This document shows, in pieces, positions 25,176-36,415 of a stretch of DNA of 64,000 bases. The notes under the pieces were generated by a model. The model was not told the DNA's origin and searched no databases. It saw nothing but the letters and a program-made list of their open reading frames with translations. Where the stretch lies: the NCBI GenBank assembly GCA_037975125.1, contig CM075860.1, positions 43,807,970 through 43,871,969 on the forward strand, written 5' to 3'. Source of the DNA: Latrodectus hesperus. Lineage: Eukaryota; Arthropoda; Arachnida; Araneae; Theridiidae. A program made the translations under genes and the position numbers. Position 1 is the first letter of the stretch. The number at the start of each line of letters is the position of its first letter.

Positions 25176-26789
25176 TAGTTCACAGTTCATATAATAATAT
25201 AAAAAACATCACACGCGAAAGATACACAATATTATACGCGTTTTTTAATTCAAAGTGTAAAATGCTTCTGGCTTGAACTTAATTTACGCCATTATACTTG
25301 CTTCCTAAGTTGAATATATTTCTTCAAAGACACAAATAAGTAAATTTACTTCAAAATTTAAATTAAAAAAATCTAACTATTATAATTTAAAAATTCTTTA
25401 TATTCTGCTTATATTTTCTTGATATTTCCTCAAAGAAAAGCTCAAAAGAATTCTTCAAGAGGAAGAGTTTAAACTAAGTTGAAAACAATTCGTTAACAGT
25501 TGAACGACCGCTCAAAAAAATGCAACCGATTTCATATAAAAATGGTTTAAACATTCCTCGCCTCCCCCTATTAGATGCACTACGCTTTTCACCTGATTTT
25601 TTTTTTAGTTCCCACATTTACGTAATGTTGACTCTTAGCAATTTTCTTCTTCTCGGGGAAGGTCGTTCCTCAAGGTCAGGTCACAGACGGACCGGAAACC
25701 GGGGCGCCGGACCTTCCCAGAAGTGTTGGGATGCATTACAGGGATTGCTCCGTCCTCCAGAATCGTTTACTCATGTGAATTAATTAAAAGAGGAGACGCG
25801 TGAAGGCTGAGAAATGCTCTTTAGCTTATTTATTTTATATTATTTATAAGAATACATATAAAATTAAAATAAGCTAAACCATTTTTTTCATTTGATTTTA
25901 GCATTGAATATACTTTTATAAATTAAAGATTTTAAATGATAGCAAATTATTTATTAGTTTCTACTGTTTTTTATAATTATAATATTTTTTATCTGACTGA
26001 TGTTAAATTTCTCTCATTTTGAGCCGTGTAGTGTATGTTAACAACTCGAATGGGTTGTTTGATAGTTCGTGTTGCCATGGACAGTATTTACGTAGTACAG
26101 AAAGAAACATAACAGTTTTACTCCTGATGAGTATCTAGAATCGAATTTGGGACTTTCCGCACTGAAGATTTACCAACAGATCTGTGAATTTTACTTTCTT
26201 CTGCTAAAGAGTAAATTATCGGATTTTGAACATCGGAAGCGACAGATACTGTCCATTCTGATTTTCGGTTCATTTGTTCATGGATTCGACTCTCACCTTT
26301 TTTCATTGTGTGTAGAAATTAATATTTAATTAAATGGTTTATAGTGTTGGATACCTTCCGCTTTATCGCAAATATTTCAAAACTTAACTGATGATATTTC
26401 AAGAAATAGATTTTTTAATGAATATTTAAAATTCCCTAAATTTTCTTAGATAAAATCTAAAAAAAAAACTATTTAAAAATTTTATATACCTGAATTTAGC
26501 ATTTTAAAATCTCCTTTCAAAAACAATAAACTTTGTTTATTTAAACACATTAAGTTGAGTTGTAGATTCATTTCCATTTCGCCAATAAGTTTTATTTAAA
26601 ATTAAAGTATTAATTAAAGTAATTAAAAATTATGAAAATAACAATAATCATAATTAAAATTAGTACAAGAAAATTAAATGTAATGATAGTACACATGAAT
26701 AAATATCTCACCCTAATAAATTCGGCTAATATTGTGTTAAGTTTGTAACTGTGATGTTACTAAAAATTATTTTATTCTAATTGACAGAA
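25176..26789. other. AT-rich DNA with a small GC-rich patch
   Basis: Bases 25640-25780 are GC-rich within AT-rich DNA and lie in an 87-codon open frame (25520-25783) with no recognisable domain. Around 26260-26300 is a family F-like box B remnant (CATGGATTCGACTCTCACC). Otherwise nothing is recognised. Confidence 0.45.
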
Positions 26790-26796
26790 ATATATA

Positions 26797-26878
<82 letters not shown>
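26790..26878. repeat. (TA)n microsatellite at a SINE 3' end
   Basis: About 88 bases of TA repeat with one TT break, bordering the 3' end of the inverted family H SINE. Confidence 0.95.
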
Positions 26879-26881
<3 letters not shown>

Positions 26882-27033
26882 CCTTGGCACGACAACCCAT
26901 GTGGGCCAAGGCCTACAGTGCCCATAACTGTTTTCATGACCAAGGGCCCTGGGGTGCGAAGCATATGTCCCAGTTAGGTAGTCAGCCTAACGTAAGACCC
27001 CCAGTGTTTAGTTCCCAACACGCTCCCACTAAG
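26879..27033 (-). repeat. SINE family H copy, boxed between two (TA)n arrays
   Basis: On the minus strand the order is CACTGGGGGTCTTACG, GGGACATATGCTTCGCACCC, CACTGTAGGCCTTGGCCC, ACATGGGTTGTCGTGCCAAG, then (TA)n. It matches 37850-37985. The head is missing. A 62-base (TA)n-like run at the other side (27034 on) encloses it. Confidence 0.75.

Positions 27034-27089
<56 letters not shown>
27034..27089. repeat. (TA)n microsatellite
   Basis: About 55 bases of TA repeat on the 5' side of the inverted family H SINE. A short (CA)n at 27143-27155 follows nearby. Confidence 0.95.
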
Positions 27090-27093
<4 letters not shown>

Positions 27094-27244
27094 ACTTTAA
27101 ATTCAGATTTTTCAAACATTTATCAAATTAAGTGAAGAGTTTCACACACACACAAACTTTTAACTATATATATTCAAGCTAAAACAGCTAATTTTCAGTA
27201 ATTTTGGAAAAAAATTACACAAACTATGTTAGGTGTTATGTTTA

Positions 27245-27247
<3 letters not shown>

Positions 27248-27282
<35 letters not shown>
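27248..27282. repeat. (TA)n microsatellite at a LINE 3' end
   Basis: About 35 bases of TA repeat directly beyond the 3' end of the inverted RTE-like LINE fragment. It probably grew from its (GAT)n/(TA)n tail. Confidence 0.95.
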
Positions 27283-27285
<3 letters not shown>

Positions 27286-27738
27286 TCAGCATTGGCACAG
27301 CCCTTTATGGGCCTTTTCCTTCTTCAGAAGTCTCTGTCATTTCGCCCCTTTTCTAGAAATCGACCTCCAGCTCTTGATTTTAAATATGTTGAAGTCTTCT
27401 TCTAGGCAGTCCTTCCATCTCTTTTTGGGTCTTCCTCTTGGTCTACTACAGAAAGGGGTAGTGTTGAAGATCTTTATTGGTGTTCTTTCTGTACTCATTC
27501 TCATGAGGTGGCCTGCCCATCTCATTCTAGATAGTTTTATTGATTTAATGATGTCTTCTTTCCATATATTTTGTACAGTTCAAAGTTATACCAGTTACAA
27601 AGTTATGAAAAATAAAATATTTTCCAGGACAGCACCAAAAATAGTTCTTAGGACCTTTCTCTCAAAAATCGCCAATGTTTTCTCTTCCTTCATTGTCAAG
27701 GTCCATGTCTCTGAAGCGTAGGTTAGAACTGGTTTAAT

Positions 27739-27740
<2 letters not shown>
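27283..27740 (-). pseudogene. 3' end of an RTE-like LINE reverse transcriptase, decayed
   Basis: Minus-strand translation gives the conserved C-terminal tail of RTE/craniofacial-type endonuclease-reverse transcriptase LINE proteins. Between 27740 and 27590 it reads VLTYASETWTL and FERKVLRTIFGAV, where family members have a TYG.ETW...ERK.LR block. Between 27525 and 27337 it reads MRWAGHLMRM, PRGRPKKRW and CLEEDF, the usual WAGHV.RM and RPRGRPK.RW motifs. Stops and a frameshift lie between these blocks at about 27550-27590. Palm-domain motifs are absent, so this is a 5'-truncated dead copy. (TA)n arrays border both ends. Confidence 0.88.

Positions 27741-27820
<80 letters not shown>
27740..27820. 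repeat. (TA)n microsatellite between two transposon remnants
   Basis: About 80 bases of TA repeat separating the LINE fragment from the Tc1/mariner-type element. A TA-type element inserting into a TA array would leave exactly this layout. Confidence 0.97.
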
Positions 27821-27826
<6 letters not shown>

Positions 27827-28800
27827 TGTGATTCTAAATTATTTTACAAATTGAAAGAGGTTATAGTACCTATCCATGCAAGCAATAATTGCATAAGAAT
27901 ATAGAGTTGAATTCCACTTTGAGAAGCAGAAAAGAGGAATTCCCATCTGACAATGCTTGCCCAACACTTATAACAGTGTTGGGTAAGCGAATGAATAATA
28001 CCAAAGGTATCGCAATCATATTAATTGTTTAGTGAAAACCTCACAGCAAATGCTCAAAATGCCCCGTATGTGTGTCGTTGCACAGTTGACATCGGCGAAG
28101 GAACGACTGGCGTACCCTCTCTTAGATTCCTGGTGCCGTATTCCTTTGTCCCTGTCAACAATGATTCTAGCCTCGAGATCTTCAGCTGAGTCCACAGACT
28201 GAGTCTACAGTAAGTACACTAAAGACTTTTTGTGCCACCAGAAGAAAAAATCCACTGAGTTGAGGTTCGGTGAGCGAGAATTCCAAGCCTCAGGTCAGCT
28301 ACGTCCAATATATCATGCGGGATATGTGGCATTCAAAAAGTTACAGACCATGATGGAAAAATGTGCTGGGGCTCCATCGTGCATAAACCACATGTCTCTC
28401 AGGTTGAGGAGTGGAACAAAATGTAATAAACAGGGATCATATCTTTTTGGAACAAACACTTGTTCCAAAAAGATATGGTATGTTGCTCCGGTCAAACGGT
28501 CTGGCATGATGTAAGGGCCTACCAGATACTCACCAAGGATATCTGCCCAGTTGTTCCCGGTAAATTTCTGCTGTTGTCTGCGAGGGTGTGGTTGTACAGT
28601 GGAGATTGTTTTTAGACCAAACGTGTTGATTGCGTTTTTAAAGGACAACGTCTACTTCGATTGACTTTCTTAGGTAACCTATAAGAGCAAAACACTGCTT
28701 CATCGCTGTGGAAATTTGCATACTGTTAATTTGTGATAGGTTCTTGGTGCGTTTTTACTTTCCTCTTTTACGCCTCTCAGAGTGGAATGCGACCCTAGGC
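27821..28800 (-). pseudogene. Tc1/mariner-superfamily transposase pseudogene
   Basis: On the minus strand, going downstream, there is a SDEAVF block at about 28700, like the first catalytic Asp region of DDE transposases. Next comes a 111-codon open frame (28313-28648) with WADILGEYLVGPYIMPDRL and MWFMHDGAPAHFS, the second catalytic Asp motif seen in a large group of insect and arachnid Tc1/mariner-like transposases. A further block near 28175-28130 reads SVDSAEDLEARI. Stops and frame changes separate these blocks and the third catalytic residue is not clear. The left end has CACAGTGTGATTCTAAA beside a (TA)n array and looks like a terminal repeat. No partner repeat is visible at the right, so the 5' end is truncated. 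The host-strand open frame 28230-28514 is a shadow. Confidence 0.82.
28439..28476. repeat. Perfect 17-bp inverted repeat inside the transposase frame
   Basis: ATATCTTTTTGGAACAA (28439-28455) and its exact complement (28460-28476) are separated by 4 bases. The hairpin lies inside the longest intact stretch of the transposase reading frame. Confidence 0.9.
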
Positions 28801-30059
28801 TCCTATGTAATTATTGCTATATATATATATGTGTGTGTGTGTTAAATAATATGACCAATAACATGACAAGACTGGTAACATATAATAAATAAACATTACC
28901 AGGTCTTATAAAAAACATAATTAATAGTATTATCGTCTGCAAATTATACTTAAAGTATAGAATGTGAAGTATATCTTATATATTATTAAATAAACAAGTT
29001 AAAAAAAGAAAAAAACTCTCTCTTAAAACATTTTAGTTCTCTGAACCAGCTTTTTTATTTTCTTCAAAATAAACATTCACTAAAAATTATCGTCGAAAGA
29101 TTTTTTTCTTAATGCTATCAATTACTTTGAGTCGATTTGGATTTTTAAAAATAATAATCGTATTTTGATTAAATTCCATTTAATGTTTATTTTCCACTTG
29201 GATTTACTTTCATTTTGTTAACAATTCTTTTTTTTTTTTTTTTTTTTTTGAATTGGAGAGGTTTGGAGGCTTAGGAGGCACTTCGTACGAAATTCGAATC
29301 AATAAAGAATTAGTATCTGATTTCACCTCTACTCAATTTTAAATCGATTAATATCTTTAGAACATTTCAAACGATATTTTTTCCATCAAACGATCTCGGA
29401 AAAAATATCCAACAGATAATAAACGTTATTTATTTTTTTCTCCACTTTCTTTGATTAAACTCTTCCTGACTGTAACTATCTTGCTTTAATGGGGATACAA
29501 TGAAAGTGCTGAAAACGATAAAAAAAAAAAAAAAATAAATAAAAACAGGTTGAGAAAGCGTAAAATAAATCTTTTGCGATTTCAGTGTATTAGCCCCACT
29601 TCTTAAATTGTCCTTATAAGGGAAAAAGAAAACAGTTGTGTTAGAAGGAAGCAGATTTTTAAAAGTTTTCTTTTTTTGCAATTGGTTGATTGGAGTGGAG
29701 AACGTGAGATATTTATTGAGTATAGCACCGGCTTCTATTACAAAAAAAAAAAAAAGTTTTTTTCTTAAACGCTGAGTTGGATTAATGGAGAAATGGCTTT
29801 TACACTGGAGTATTTTCTTTCAGTTGTAAGTTTAAACTTTTCTTTTTTTTTTTTTTGTTAGCGATTTTTTTGTGAGTGTGTTCTTGTGCTAAAAAAGAAT
29901 TCCTTTTGCTATATTTATTTAAGAAATGCTCGTGGAAAGTATGAAGAAGTCTATTTTAATGCTTTGAAGAAATTCTGACAAATCACTGTGAACGGAAATT
30001 AAATGACGTTGCACTATTGTAAACAATTTACAATATTTCAGTTTATTATATAAAGCCTA
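28801..30059. other. AT-rich DNA with long A and T homopolymers
   Basis: A 21-base T run lies at 29229-29249, an A-run at 29521-29535 and further A and T runs at 29741-29754 and 29840-29855. No gene or repeat family is recognised. The 83-codon minus frame at 29430-29681 is Lys/Phe-rich and driven by the homopolymers. Confidence 0.5.
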
Positions 30060-30086
30060 CTATATATATATATATATATATATATT
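30060..30086. repeat. Short (TA)n microsatellite
   Basis: About 27 bases of TA repeat. Confidence 0.93.
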
Positions 30087-33000
30087 TGGTACTTGTTTTT
30101 TATCGGATTGAATTCAGGTATCGCCAACTCTCTCCTAAACTATTTAAGTAAGACATTTCATTAATTATTGCATTATTTACTTAATTAAATTTAATTATTT
30201 ATTTAATTTATCGACTATTTATTTCTTATTTATTATTCATTCAATCAAAAAAAATTTGATAATTGAAAATATTGAAGATTTTTATTCAGTTATATTTGTG
30301 ACGAGTTGTTTTTATTTATTATTTTTAAATTTGTTAGCATAATTAAAATTCTGATTTTTTGATTTTTTGAAAATGCAATCAAAAATTTATGTATAGCCTT
30401 TACAATTTTTTTCTTTGAATCTGATATATTAATTTCAATTGGTTGCTATGGCAACAATTTTCGAGGTTGAAGAGATTCGTTTCTTTAAAGCTTCAATTTT
30501 AAAATGGTTTCTGTGGATACTGTTTCCACGACTACTGATATTGAAATGCCACTTTAAAAGTTTGCAACCATGAGTGTACTATAGCTATTATAAATTAAAT
30601 GAAGACTTGATTAATTTAAATTAATTTATTTGTTTTTCATTAATTTAGAAAGAAAAATAAGGAAACAAATAAATGAATAAAAACTTAAATGCAAAGGAAT
30701 CAATCTTTGGAATTCCCAATTTTGTAATTTTAAAGTTATCTCCCTCAGCGAACTTCATTTATTTACAATATCGTCATTGTAGTTTCCGCTGAGAGGGTAT
30801 AAAGAAAACATTCGTGAAAGAGGATTAGCCCCTACCCAAATCATGTCGAGGTCGGACTGTCTTGAGCCTCACCCTCTTTCTTAGTAGGTCATCGTGGGAA
30901 AAGAAAACGATCCTTGTAAAGGCAGGGAGAAGAAGAATGTCATCCCTCGGCATTTTTTAACAAACGATTCAAGAACGCTCGGAGCTATATGACACAGCAT
31001 GAGGAAACATTCCAGAGAAAACGATACTATAAACTTTCGCGTTAATATCGTCTGCAAATCGTAAATTGCTTGATTTCGAGCGTGAGAAAACGAGAGAAGG
31101 GCAATTATACGGGGTTTCTTTTAAATCTAAAGTCGTTCTTTTTCTAGATGATTAAGAAATATTTTCTGAGTATATTGGAATACCAATCCCAATATATCAT
31201 CGCCCCTTTTACCAATCGCCATGTGGGGTGGATTCCGGCACGTTTGTGAAAGTTACGCAAGTTCTTTACAGTAAAGATGTCGTATTTTTCGTTTCATCGT
31301 TTTCTGAAGTTGTCCACGTTAGCAGTAGAATTTGACCACTTTTTTCCTGGTCATCAATTTCAATATATAGAACCCAAAGCCTACTATAATTTATATAGTT
31401 GATAGTATATACTCAGTTTATAGGATTGGTACCACATTTCCGTACATTCAAAATGGCGTAAAGAATTGCCAACTCATTTTAGTTGATTCATCAATTCAAG
31501 TAACTGTAAATGTGAATGAATTTGCAATTTATTGTTTATTATCAGAATATTTTAAGCGTTTGGAAATTCGAAATTATTTCATTTAAATTACAGTTAAATT
31601 GAAAAATCAAATAAATTAGTCTTTTAATTTTGGTTTTAGACTCAAAAAAACAAACAAGTAAAAATGTTTTCAAACGTTTTTTGTTTTGCTTATAATTAGA
31701 TGATTTTATGATCGGAAAACGAAAATATATATTGTTTTCTTAAATATTTAATAATCAACGAATCAATTAAGTTCAGAGTTTTTATTTTTATTTTATTTTG
31801 CCGTCTACTCTTATATTGTCATAAGTTTGTCTTATGTTTCTTTTCTTTTTTAAGTTTTAGATTTACAAATTAAATGAATAAAAATATGATCAAACGATTT
31901 TATGAATGATGCTAAAAAGTGGGCCTAGATTTTAGAAAGTTATTGGTTAATATTTAAGATTACTTAAAAAACAATATTATTCCAGTTATAAGAAGCCATT
32001 TTATTTCTTGTACATTTTTCGTTACTTCGCTACAGTAATTTCATTCGTATAAGAACGGGAAGATTTTTCAATTACTAAATAAAAAATCGCCATTCTTTCA
32101 ACGCACTATCATTTTTGTTGTTACACCTGTGTTTCATTTATTTTTTTTTCCCCATCAACCAGAAAGACATATACCACCGGATAGAAAATTGCTAACACGT
32201 CAGCCCTACCCTGTTATTACCTCAGCAAAATACCCAAGTCTTATTGAGTTTACTTATCGCATTACAGTTGCTGAATAATAGCCATTTCTCTGGAACAATA
32301 GACGCCAAAAAGGAAGAAAAAAATGACAGGTAACCTTTTCGAATTCTATAATCTCCCCTTGACATGGCCACCGTTGCAACATCTCTCTCTCTCTCTCTGT
32401 GATTTTCTTCACACAATTTCGCCAATTTCAGTCACGGTTTCGACATAAAAAGGTAAAAACCAGCTCTCATTTTTACGATCTCAACCAGCCTGCTTGGTAA
32501 ATAAAAGTTCCAGAGTCGTTTAATAGGGGGCTTCTTACTCCCATCTGGGTTTAGGTGATGCTTCTGGAACATGCAGACAGTGTTGAAGGAACGTCTTTTA
32601 TGCAGGGTGGCGTGCACCCGTGTTCGATTAAGAAGGATCTTGCTTGTTGATGGTGCTAGCGCGCTAATAAACAGGCATTATTTGGGATGTTTCTGGAATA
32701 ATTGTCGCCGTAAATGAAGAGTAATGTTTGTGAAAGCTGGATGTGGCGACGAAATAGTTTGTTAGGAGCAAAAACTAATTTATCGTCAATTTTTTTTCTA
32801 TTTTTTCTTTCATCTCTATTTGATATTTACTTCGCTCAACGAAACGCTACTGTCAACGAAATGGAATTCTCCCATATACCGATATTGATATATGAGTTTC
32901 TTCATTAGGTTTAGCTTTCTAAATTTTGTGAAAGATTTCATTTGAATTAAGTGTCTTATTTTCTGCAATATTTACTACAATTTTCTGATACTCGTATGTG

Positions 33001-33877
33001 AAATTTGAAATCATTGTATCATCCTTATTTTGGGGGGTATATCTGCTTCACATAGAAACGTGACCTTCGAAAACTGTCTTTAGTAAATTAATGGTCACTT
33101 AACGAATCGCGTGAATATTTAAATCAAACCAAGGGTTATCCGCATCTTTTCATTTACAGAAAAAAATTTCTTGAGTGCGTGCCAAGAAATTGTCAAAAGA
33201 TAAGCCTCAAAACAAGAAGAAAAAAAGAAACCCAAACAACATCGTTTAATATTCGCCGTGATTGCCGTGTTATCGATTTCACTTATCTCGATCCTGCCGC
33301 CTGCTCATTAATCAGAGCTATTGGATTCACAACCCCGTCACGCGCTTTCATGAACTTTCAATTACACCCCTTCAAAAAAAGAAAGAAAGAAAAAGGGCTG
33401 GGGCATGTGCTCTGAATCTGTTTCTAACCCCTTGGCATTGGCACCCATACCGTGGTCTGACCTCCTTTACTTATCATTACGAGTTATTTTATTTAACCCT
33501 TTACTTCATCTAACTGTGAGTGCAGACAATTTTTTTCTCTCCTTCATCGTCTGCGGAGTTATTGTGACTGAGGCAGTCGGAAAAACGTCGTGAAAACGAC
33601 TTTTAATGGGAGGATGTTACTACCGAAAGGCTTTTGTTGAATTTGAAAGGCAAATGTTCGCTTGCGAAACATTTTTTTCAAGTATCGAGAAAAGTTATCT
33701 TTGTTAAATTAATATACTTACCCAAATTTTTTAAGAAAAAATTAAAAACTATTAATAGTTTGTTATTGTCGTAGTTGTATCTTTATCGAAAAAATGTTTC
33801 TGAATAATTGCCTTAAATTAAATTACTGATTATTGTGTTAGGAACTCACAGAATGTGAATTTTCTGTTGTCTGGTTG
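30087..33877. other. Longest repeat-poor stretch; no gene called
   Basis: No SINE, LINE or long microsatellite was recognised over about 3.8 kb apart from a short (CT)n at 32382-32398. Patches at 30780-31130, 32150-32720 and 33180-33600 are less AT-rich and contain ATG-started frames of 60-83 codons that match nothing I know. A TATAAAG at about 30798 could be a TATA-like motif but has no supporting context. If host exons or enhancers exist in the window, this is a likely place. Confidence 0.4.
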
Positions 33878-34205
33878 GAGCTCCAGTGGCTCGGTAGCTT
33901 CGCGCCGCTTCCCGTTAAGATCAGCTGAGTGAAGCATCATTTGACTTGGGCAATGATGGGGAAGATGACCACATTCCCCCATTGGGTTGCTGGAGCTCCG
34001 TAGGTTGGAGACATGTCCACGTTCATCTGTGACACCCAAAGTCTTTCCGCTGGTGTGGCGTGTATGTGGAGAGGAGGGTGCCAGCTCAGGTGTGACCTCG
34101 TCAACTGATCGGCGCTCGAATTTCTAAGCGCTTGGTGATAGGCGAGTATTCCCTTAAATTACAGTCCGGGACTTACTTGCCTTCACCGCTATGTATGTAC
34201 GTTGT
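33878..34205 (-). repeat. SINE family D copy, the least eroded
   Basis: Plus strand begins CAGTGGCTCGGTAGCTTCG and continues CTTCCCGTTAAGATCAGC, GGGTTGCTGGAGCTCC, TGGTGTGGCGTGTATGTGG and GTGTGACCTCGTCA. It aligns along its length with 15925-16265. Confidence 0.82.
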
Positions 34206-34359
34206 CTGATAAAAATTTACCTGGTAAGAGCTTAATAAGAACTTAAATGGAAATAATGACACATTGGAGATACCCTTTGAAGTCTGTCTAAAACTGTAAA
34301 ATGTATGTTTAAGCTGACAACTGTCATGATTTCTGAAAAACTGGCTATACAATTTTGTC

Positions 34360-34475
34360 GCCGAGCTGACAGCTGAATGGTTAATACTCTGATTTCCGAT
34401 TCAGCATTTCGTGGGTTCGATCCTTACTGGTGGCTTGCATGATCTTAATGGTTCGTATATCCTGATCCAACAAGC
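34360..34475 (+). repeat. tRNA-like SINE, family F-like
   Basis: Box A-like AGCTGACAGCTGAATGGTTA at 34364 and box B (GTGGGTTCGATCCTTACTGG) at 34412, about 40 bases apart. The body fragment CATGATCTTAATGGTTCG echoes the GGTTCTTAGTAGTGGTTCGG block of family F. Confidence 0.65.
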
Positions 34476-34544
34476 ACTAGTGTTAAAGAATTATTATCGA
34501 CCAAAAACAAATCAAGCATACAATTTTGTGTCTTAGTTTAATAT

Positions 34545-34865
34545 TTTATTGTATAGAATGAAAAATTCAGAATTCAATCCCAGCGACAACAAAAGATGCG
34601 TGCTACTTTCCCACTTTATGCATGCACAGCCAACTGTTGGAATGCATAATGTGACATCTCGTAGTCTAATACTCGGAAGTTGTTGTAAGCTTTACTTCAT
34701 ATCGTATTACTGTCTTCTGGGTAAATTAAATAATGGACTGTATTTATGTGTTGCAAGGGAGGAAACCAGGAAAACTCTCTGGCATCCACCCAGATGAATA
34801 TGTTTGCAGAAAGCAGAATTGCAACCCATTATACAACGGTGACTATGATCAAACCTACGACCCTC
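34545..34865 (-). repeat. SINE family E copies or one split copy, inverted
   Basis: Plus-strand blocks GGGAGGAAACCAGGAAAA (34757) and AACCTACGACCCTCCGCTTC (34850) are reverse-oriented family E body and head pieces. A box B-like AATTCAATCCCAGCG at 34570 in the opposite sense suggests a second, older copy. Boundaries are unclear. Confidence 0.5.
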
Positions 34866-36317
34866 CGCTTCAAGAAACATGATCCTGAAACTTGGTTAAG
34901 GTGAGCCACCTGTTTGTCAATGTTGGAACATTTCAGTGGGATTCTCCCTTCTTAACTGATTACATCTTAGGAGGGACCATACGGAACATTCATTGACATC
35001 CTCATCATGAACTTGCTACTTACCGTAATTAGCAGTGGCACCTTGAATAACCAAGATAAACTGCAGTGCAAAATCCCACTAATTGTGTGATATAAAAATC
35101 AATTTATATGTATTTATAACACAAAAGTCTACATAGGTAGAGTTTCTGACGTGATTCTAAGAAAGTCGATTTATTTGTACAGTAGTTATAAGATATGAAT
35201 GCTGCGCACCTGTAACTTATTGGGAAAAGGGCGGAATTACCTACCTGCCTCTACACAGTCTCAATTTTCGTCTTGAGTTAAATGTTTTGTGTTTACACTC
35301 CTGCAGGTGTAGCAACGCATGTGACATTTATTCTCATCAATAAAACGTTCGAAAAATGTAGCTCGATTAGGAAAAGGAATTATGTCATGGTTCCACCGGA
35401 AATCGCGGTAACTACTTCCGCTTTTTCTTCTAGATGAGATAGCCCACTGGTTTAATTTCCCAGCTGTTAACACAGATGTGATCAATGTAGACTTACGAAT
35501 CAGAAGACACAATCCCACGATTTATAAGGATTATTTAATAGACTTCTTAAGTACAATGAAATAAAAATAAGTTTTTCTATTAACTGTAACTGTTTCCATT
35601 AACTTTGTGCTGTTAGTTTGCTGAAGTTAATGTTACTAAGCTCACATCTTCATAACCATGCATAAATACTAATTTCAACTGGATAATTTTGCATAAAAGT
35701 CTAATTAATTGTAAAACAAATCATTGAAAAGGAATTTACGAATGTTTTGAAAATATTTCTTTTTGCGGTTTTTTCGCTTATCCCCTCTCAAATATCTGTT
35801 TTTGGATAAAGATTATATTTGTCTTTTTTAATTTGGCAACATATTTCTGTTGTTTATTTTAATGTGCAATTGTGACTTCTGGTTATATTTCAAACAATAT
35901 AATAAATATGCATTATGTAGCTTATAAATCGATAAAAAATAAATAGAGCTTTTACAATACTAAAACTGTATTCGTACAAAGACAATACATGAAAAAGCAG
36001 GAAAAAAAAATTCTCATTTGAATTTTTTTTTTCCTTCAGGAACAAAATTTATTGGTTTATTTGTTATTTGAGATCATTTTCTACATTTTTTTCGGATTCG
36101 TTCGGAACATTTTTTAAGTAAGATAGGAAACCAAGAAAGATTCTTGGAAATTTTCATAGCTTTTTTCCTTGCAATACAGCATATTGTCCCAAAGTTGAAT
36201 TTATTCTATTCCAATTTAAAATTAAGAAAGATGGCGTAATAGTAGCTCCTCCCCCTCTCAAGCCTCAGGAGTTCAATCATCGGGACTCAGCTTTTTATCC
36301 CTTCCGTGGGTCGGTGT
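34866..36317. other. Unassigned DNA; no gene called
   Basis: Bases 35220-35520 are moderately complex and include an 85-codon minus-strand frame with a Cys cluster (CHMRCYTC), but the spacing fits no zinc-binding domain that I recognise. Bases 35520-36240 are AT-rich. Confidence 0.45.
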
Positions 36318-36415
36318 TGATGTTTTGTGCCAACTGGGCTGGCAATATGGGGTGCGCTGCTCTATTTTTCCAACTGAACCCTTATTTGGTGTGGAGTCCG
36401 ACTTCCACAGTACAC

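Noticed and set aside
28230..28514. 94-codon plus-strand frame
   Set aside because: It lies opposite the transposase pseudogene, whose motifs (WADILGEYLVGPYI, MHDGAPAHF) are on the minus strand.
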